Shown in pieces: positions 60,408-64,000 of a stretch of 64,000 bases of DNA; within the stretch, counting starts at the first letter, position 1; every line of letters begins with the position of its first letter. The notes under the pieces were generated by a model. It saw nothing but the letters and a program-made list of their open reading frames with translations, did not search any database and had not been told where the DNA came from. The position numbers and the translations under genes are program-made. The DNA comes from Mycobacterium sp. 852002-51961_SCH5331710 (lineage in GTDB: Bacteria > Actinomycetota > Actinomycetes > Mycobacteriales > Mycobacteriaceae), in the NCBI RefSeq assembly GCF_001665535.1, contig NZ_LZSQ01000113.1, positions 1-64,000 of the forward strand. The letters run 5' to 3'.

Positions 60408-61273
60408 CGGTCCTCGATCCCGGCGAAGAGGTCGTCCTCGGGCAGCGACACCGGCACCCGGGAGCGGGCCAGCTCGAACTCCTCGGTGGGCCAGAGCCGT
60501 TGCTGCCACTCGATCGGGGCGCGGAAGAAGTCCCCGTTGGGGTCGATCTGGGTGGCATGCGCGCGCAACGCGTCGTCGCGCACGGCGAAGTACTTGGCGC
60601 ACTCGATGCGGGTGGTCACCCGCTTGGCGAAGATGTCGTGATCGGGGTCCCAGTGCTTGAGCCACTTGTCGAAGGGCCCGACCTCGCCGTGTTTGGCGAA
60701 CTCGTCCTGCAGCAGTTGCATGCGCTGCCGCAGGAAGCCGTGGGTGTAGTACAGCTTCTGGACGTTCCACGGCTCGCCGGCGTCGGGGAACAAGCGGTGG
60801 TCGCCGGCCGCCTCGTAGGCAGCCATCGACACCTGGTGGCACCGGATGTGGTCCGGGTGCGGATAGCCGCCGTTCTCGTCGTAAGTGGTCATCACGTGCG
60901 GCCGGAACTCGCGCACGACGCGGACCAGCGCCTCTGCCGGTTGCTCGAGCGGAACCACGCCGAGGCAACCTTCCGGCAGCGGTGGCGGCGGGTCGCCTTC
61001 GGGCAGGCCGGAGTCGACGAAGCCGAGCCAGTGGTGTTCGACACCGAGGATCTCGGCGGCCTTGGCCATCTCGTCGCGGCGGATCTCGGCCATCCGTCCG
61101 TGGACCTCGGGCAGGTCCATGGCGGGATTGAGGATGTCGCCGCGCTCGCCGCCGGTGAGCGTCACGACGAGCACGCGGACGCCCTCGTCCACGTACCGAG
61201 CCATCGTGGCGGCGCCCTTGCTGGACTCGTCGTCCGGGTGGGCGTGCACCGCCATCAACCGCAGTTCGCTCAA
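60404..61273 (-). CDS. mca: Mycothiol S-conjugate amidase
   Basis: A 289-residue zinc amidase that cleaves mycothiol S-conjugates of toxins and drugs to a mercapturic acid and GlcN-Ins. Zinc ligands lie in AHPDDES and HPDHIRCH; DENGGYPHPDH and DPDHDIFAKRVTTR are family marks. The TTG at 61273 (LSELRLMAVHAHPDDES) matches the usual Mca start and length; ATGs at 61291 and 61312 would add 6 or 13 residues and are possible. Diverges from the DUF4307 gene. Confidence 0.95.
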   Translation of the reverse strand: MSELRLMAVHAHPDDESSKGAATMARYVDEGVRVLVVTLTGGERGDILNPAMDLPEVHGRMAEIRRDEMAKAAEILGVEHHWLGFVDSGLPEGDPPPPLPEGCLGVVPLEQPAEALVRVVREFRPHVMTTYDENGGYPHPDHIRCHQVSMAAYEAAGDHRLFPDAGEPWNVQKLYYTHGFLRQRMQLLQDEFAKHGEVGPFDKWLKHWDPDHDIFAKRVTTRIECAKYFAVRDDALRAHATQIDPNGDFFRAPIEWQQRLWPTEEFELARSRVPVSLPEDDLFAGIEDR

Positions 61274-61392
61274 CCTGCTCTGCCTTACCATCGCGCTGTC
61301 GTCTCCGGCCATATCAACCCGCGGAGACTTTTCAGTAGTCCCTATAGTTCCAGTTCTGTAGATCTATCCGACCGACGGGCATAGAAAACTAG

Positions 61393-61815
61393 ATGATCGA
61401 TCGCCCCGCCGCACGCTATGGGCGTCAGCGGCTGTCCCGTGGCCGCCGCCGCTGGATCGTCGTCGGCTTGACCCTGCTCGCCCTCGCCGTGGGTGTGGCG
61501 ATCGCCGTCGTCGCGTTCGACCGGTTCGAAGGCGAGCCGGTCAAGGGTGAGCTGAGCGCCTACGAGCTGATCGACGACCAGACGGTGTCGGTGACGATCA
61601 GCGTCACGCGAGAAGACCCGTCCCAACCGGCCGTCTGCATCGTTCGGGCACGATCCATCGACGGCGCCGAGACCGGTCGGCGCGAGGTGCTCATCCCGCC
61701 GTCGACGCAACAAACCGTCCAAGTGACCGCGCCCGTCAAGGCCACCCGCCAGCCCGTGATCGGCGACATCTACGGCTGCGGAGCCGACGTGCCGCCCTAT
61801 CTCGTGGCGCCTTGA
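61393..61815 (+). CDS. DUF4307 membrane-anchored protein
   Basis: A 140-residue protein: basic start RYGRQRLSRGRRR, one transmembrane helix (about 21-41) and an outer beta-rich domain (VSVTISVTREDPSQPAVCIVRARS, YGCGADVPPYLVAP) typical of DUF4307, with two Cys. Holds the Rv1081c position. Function unknown. Confidence 0.85.
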   Translation: MIDRPAARYGRQRLSRGRRRWIVVGLTLLALAVGVAIAVVAFDRFEGEPVKGELSAYELIDDQTVSVTISVTREDPSQPAVCIVRARSIDGAETGRREVLIPPSTQQTVQVTAPVKATRQPVIGDIYGCGADVPPYLVAP

Positions 61816-61884
61816 GATCACGGTGATTCGTCGGCCCAGCAAACGGCGAACTGCGAATTTGTGAAAACCGGTTGACCCTTCGGT

Positions 61885-61892
61885 GCTACCAT
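61885..61892 (+). promoter_or_regulatory. Extended -10 promoter for greA
   Basis: TGCTACCAT (61885-61892 plus flank) is an extended -10 (TGN-TANNNT). It predicts transcription from about 61899, exactly at the base of the first leader hairpin. TTGACC at 61872-61877 is only 9 nt away, too close for a normal -35. The resulting leader is about 150 nt long. Confidence 0.45.
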
Positions 61893-61899
61893 GGGCGAG

Positions 61900-61972
61900 T
61901 ACACGGTTCCTGCTGGAGCCGTGTATTGCTGCATTTGGTGCTGTGATCGAACGCGCCGACGCGGCAATACAC
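61900..61972 (+). promoter_or_regulatory. greA leader: two overlapping, partly exclusive hairpins
   Basis: Hairpin 1: TACACGGTTCC (61900-61910) with GGAGCCGTGTA (61915-61925), 11 pairs including one G-U, closed by the tetraloop TGCT. Hairpin 2: GTGTATTGCTGC (61921-61932) with GCGGCAATACAC (61961-61972), 12 pairs including one G-U, around a 28-nt loop. They share GTGTA (61921-61925), so only one can form fully. Two Cys codons of the short frame CCIWCC lie inside the 5' arm of hairpin 2. The arrangement looks like an attenuator; no T-run follows hairpin 2, so control of translation or Rho-type termination is more likely than an intrinsic terminator. Confidence 0.6.
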
Positions 61973-62055
61973 GTCAAGCCCCGGCGCCGTACCACCAGAC
62001 TTCTTACGCGAGAAGAGCGCGAGAACACGCAATAGACAGGAGCGCGACGACATGA
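61921..62055 (+). CDS. Polycysteine short ORF in the greA leader (candidate leader peptide)
   Basis: A possible 44-residue frame from GTG 61921: VYCCIWCCDRTRRRGN, then a basic tail, with a TGA that overlaps the greA ATG (ATGA). An in-frame ATG at 61891 would add ten residues but lies inside the predicted -10. GGAG sits just before the GTG, with short spacing. Four Cys in six codons are rare, and polycysteine leader ORFs acting as cysteine-responsive attenuators are known in mycobacteria. Ribosome stalling at these codons would block hairpin 2. Translation is not shown; the start is uncertain. Confidence 0.45.
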   Translation: MYCCIWCCDRTRRRGNTRQAPAPYHQTSYARRAREHAIDRSATT

Positions 62056-62546
62056 CCGATACGCAGGTCACCTGGCTCACGCAGGAGGCATTCGACCGGT
62101 TGAAGGCGGAGCTCGACCAGCTGATCGCCAACCGGCCCGTCATCGCCGCTGAAATCAACGACCGTCGCGAAGAGGGCGACCTCCGCGAGAACGGCGGATA
62201 CCACGCCGCCCGCGAGGAGCAGGGCCAACAGGAGGCCCGGATTCGTCAGCTGCAGGAACTGCTCAACAACGCCAAGGTCGGCGAGGCGCCCAAGCAATCC
62301 GGTGTCGCGCTGCCCGGCTCGGTGGTCAAGGTGCAGTACGGCGACGACGAGAGCGACACCGAGACCTTCCTGATCGCCACCCGCCAGGAGGGCATCAGCG
62401 ACGGCAAGCTCGAGGTGTACTCGCCGAAGTCCCCGCTGGGCGAGGCGCTCATCGACGCGAAGGTCGGCGACGTGCGCACCTACACGGTGCCCAGCGGCAG
62501 CACGGTCAAGGTGAAGCTGCTCGAGGCCGAGCCCTACCACGCCTGA
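62052..62546 (+). CDS. greA: Transcription elongation factor GreA
   Basis: A 164-residue GreA, which enters the RNA polymerase secondary channel and stimulates cleavage of backtracked RNA. The N-terminal coiled coil carries the acidic tip EEGDLRENGGY, and the C-terminal FKBP-like domain has SPKSPLGEALIDAKVGD. AGGAG lies 9 nt before the ATG. Holds the Rv1080c position. Its long structured leader suggests post-transcriptional control. Confidence 0.96.
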   Translation: MTDTQVTWLTQEAFDRLKAELDQLIANRPVIAAEINDRREEGDLRENGGYHAAREEQGQQEARIRQLQELLNNAKVGEAPKQSGVALPGSVVKVQYGDDESDTETFLIATRQEGISDGKLEVYSPKSPLGEALIDAKVGDVRTYTVPSGSTVKVKLLEAEPYHA

Positions 62547-62601
62547 CGAAGGCCTCCGGCTGAATTCGGGTCCGGGGGTGGGTGCGGTTTAGCATCCGCT
62601 C

Positions 62602-63270
62602 ATGGCGCAGATCGCCGAGGACCTGTTCCTGCTGCTGCTCGACAACGCGTCCGCGCAGCCCGTTCTCGATCGTGTGCGACGTGAGCGGGTCCTGGCCGCG
62701 GCGGTGCTGCTCGATCTGGCCCTGGCCTGCCGGGTGCGGCCCTCGGTCGACGGCGAGCCGGTCGAACCGGGCCGCCTGATTGCGTTGTCGGTGCCGGGCC
62801 CGCCGGATCCGGTGACCCAGCCGGCGTTCGAGCTGTTGCAACGCCGCCCGCTGCGGCCGCGGACCGCGGTCAAGCGGCTGGCCAAGCACACCGAAGGGCA
62901 ACTCGCCGGCCACCTGGAGCGCACCGGGCAGATCCGCCGTGTCCCGTTGCCGGACAAGCGGTTCGGGCACGACTTCGCCTGGCCGCTGACCAATCGAAAC
63001 CGGGCGGGACAGGCCCGTTCGGCGCTGTTGTCGGCGCTGTTCGATCGCACCGCGCCGACGCCGTCCACGGCGGCGATCATCTCGCTGCTGCACGCGGTCG
63101 ACGGTCTGGGCGCACTACTGAGCCTCAACGACCGCGGGTGGCGGTGGGTGCACGCGCGCGCCGGCGAAATCGCGCTCGGCAGTTGGGTCGACGAGTCCCC
63201 GACGGCGCTGCCCGAGATGAACCTCGCGGTCACGGCCTCGGCGCTGCGTCCGGCGCTGCGCAGCGGCTAA
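62602..63270 (+). CDS. GPP34 (GOLPH3-like) family protein
   Basis: A 222-residue all-helical protein: MAQIAEDLFLLLLDN, RVLAAAVLLDLALACRV, RRVPLPDKRFGHDFAWPLTNRN and LLHAVDGLGALLSL fit the GPP34 family. The eukaryotic member binds phosphatidylinositol 4-phosphate; bacterial roles are unknown, and membrane-lipid binding is plausible in a PI-rich mycobacterial membrane. It ends in a 4-nt overlap with the converging metB. Confidence 0.8.
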   Translation: MAQIAEDLFLLLLDNASAQPVLDRVRRERVLAAAVLLDLALACRVRPSVDGEPVEPGRLIALSVPGPPDPVTQPAFELLQRRPLRPRTAVKRLAKHTEGQLAGHLERTGQIRRVPLPDKRFGHDFAWPLTNRNRAGQARSALLSALFDRTAPTPSTAAIISLLHAVDGLGALLSLNDRGWRWVHARAGEIALGSWVDESPTALPEMNLAVTASALRPALRSG

Positions 63271-64000
63271 CTCAACGCCTGTTCGAGGTCGGCGAGCAGA
63301 TCAGCGACGTCCTCGATGCCGACCGACAACCGCACCAGATCGTCGGGGACCTCCAGTTGGGAACCGGCCGTCGAAGCATGGGTCATCGCGCCGGGGTGCT
63401 CGATCAGTGACTCGACACCACCCAGCGACTCGGCGAGGATGAAAACCTCTGTGCGCGAACAGAACTTGCGCGCGGCCTCCGCCCCCCCGCGCAGCCGCAC
63501 GGAGATCATGCCGCCGAACCCGGTCATCTGCCTGGCCGCGACCTCGTGGCCGGGATGGCCGGGCAGGCCGGGATAGAGGACGGTCTCGATCGCGGGATGC
63601 CCGTCGAGGAACTCGGCGATGACGGCCGCGTTGTCGCTGTGCCGCTGCATCCGGACCACCAGGGTCTTCAGGCCGCGCAGCGTGAGGTAGGCGTCGAACG
63701 GTCCCGGCACCGCACCCGCGCCGTTCTGCAGGAATGCGAATGCGGCGTCGAGCTCCTCGTCGTTGGTGAGCAGGGCCCCACCCACCACGTCGGAGTGCCC
63801 GCCGATGTACTTGGTCGTGGAGTGCAACACGATGTCGGCGCCCAGCAGCAGCGGCTGCTGCAACGCGGGCGAGGCGAACGTGTTGTCCACCAACACTTTG
63901 ACGTTCGAGTCCGCCCCGATCCGGGCGATCGCGCTGATGTCGGCGATCGAGAGCAGGGGGTTGGTGGGCGTCTCCACCAGGATCAGCCGGGTGTTCGGCG
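63267..64000 (-). CDS. metB: Cystathionine gamma-synthase, 3' part
   Basis: The C-terminal 244 residues of a Cys/Met-metabolism PLP enzyme; the 5' end lies right of the window. PLP Lys in LHSTTKYIGGHSD, with VDNTFASPALQQPL, GGMISVRLRGG, and SLGGVESLIEHPGAMTH. Position beside greA matches Rv1079 metB, which joins O-succinylhomoserine and cysteine to cystathionine; cystathionine gamma-lyase activity is also common in this group. Confidence 0.9.
   Translation of the reverse strand, partial: PNTRLILVETPTNPLLSIADISAIARIGADSNVKVLVDNTFASPALQQPLLLGADIVLHSTTKYIGGHSDVVGGALLTNDEELDAAFAFLQNGAGAVPGPFDAYLTLRGLKTLVVRMQRHSDNAAVIAEFLDGHPAIETVLYPGLPGHPGHEVAARQMTGFGGMISVRLRGGAEAARKFCSRTEVFILAESLGGVESLIEHPGAMTHASTAGSQLEVPDDLVRLSVGIEDVADLLADLEQALS

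Noticed and set aside
61872..61877. TTGACC as -35 for the greA promoter
   Set aside because: Only 9 nt separate it from TACCAT, and no -10 lies 16-19 nt downstream of it.

Overview
The window is high-GC actinobacterial DNA and almost certainly comes from a rapid-growing mycobacterium (Mycolicibacterium-like). The evidence is a complete mce operon, mycothiol metabolism (mca), class III cyclase, DesA2, PhoH2, an arr rifampin ADP-ribosyltransferase, and gene order from ychF to metB that follows the M. tuberculosis block Rv1112-Rv1079 as I remember it. Many genes use GTG starts, overlap by ATGA, or carry a TANNNT box 6-8 nt before the start codon, as expected for leaderless mycobacterial mRNAs. 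No tRNA, rRNA, CRISPR array, IS element or prophage was seen, and no gene-free stretch exceeds about 240 bp.

Region 1 (1-14.4 kb): the tail of a DUF222/HNH (13E12-type) protein, then a minus-strand operon read from right to left: TetR regulator, yrbEA, yrbEB, mceA-F, two Mce-associated proteins, an epoxide-hydrolase-like alpha/beta hydrolase and a WS/DGAT-like acyltransferase. The last two are spaced tightly enough to be part of the operon, which would join lipid import to lipid processing.

Region 2 (14.4-24.3 kb): an accessory patchwork. It includes an alpha/beta hydrolase gene broken by a perfect 17-bp tandem duplication, a lipocalin-like protein, a class III nucleotide cyclase, a papain-like/YiiX-type protein, an LmeA-like lipid-binding protein, a WGxxGxxG secreted protein, several small SRPBCC, VOC, GNAT, DUF1801 and NTF2-like proteins, and arr.

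Region 3 (24.3-41.8 kb): conserved housekeeping genes ychF, a DUF6542 protein, a penicillin-binding lipoprotein, ispH, a lipid-droplet-type protein, xseA-xseB, the 3-beta-hydroxysteroid dehydrogenase gene hsd, an SDR pair, an AI-2E-family membrane protein, a dienelactone hydrolase, a DUF4245 protein, glpX and fum. Two perfect matches to the KstR operator TNNAACNNGTTNNA lie before hsd and before the SDR pair, placing both in a likely sterol-catabolism regulon.

Region 4 (41.8-56.1 kb): two adjacent large LuxR-family ATPase regulators that look like a tandem duplication, phoH2, desA2, an unusually long serine hydroxymethyltransferase, a DUF885 peptidase-like protein, coaA, two tandem four-helix membrane paralogues and a larger membrane protein.

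Region 5 (56.1-64 kb): short-chain Z-prenyl diphosphate synthase, hemolysin III, a ketosteroid-isomerase-like protein lacking one catalytic Asp, a YyaL-type thioredoxin-fold protein, a small membrane protein, mca, a DUF4307 protein, greA, a GPP34 protein and the 3' part of metB. The most interesting signal is the greA leader. It holds two partly exclusive hairpins and a short frame with the motif CCIWCC whose stop codon overlaps the greA start (ATGA), the layout of a cysteine-responsive translational attenuator.
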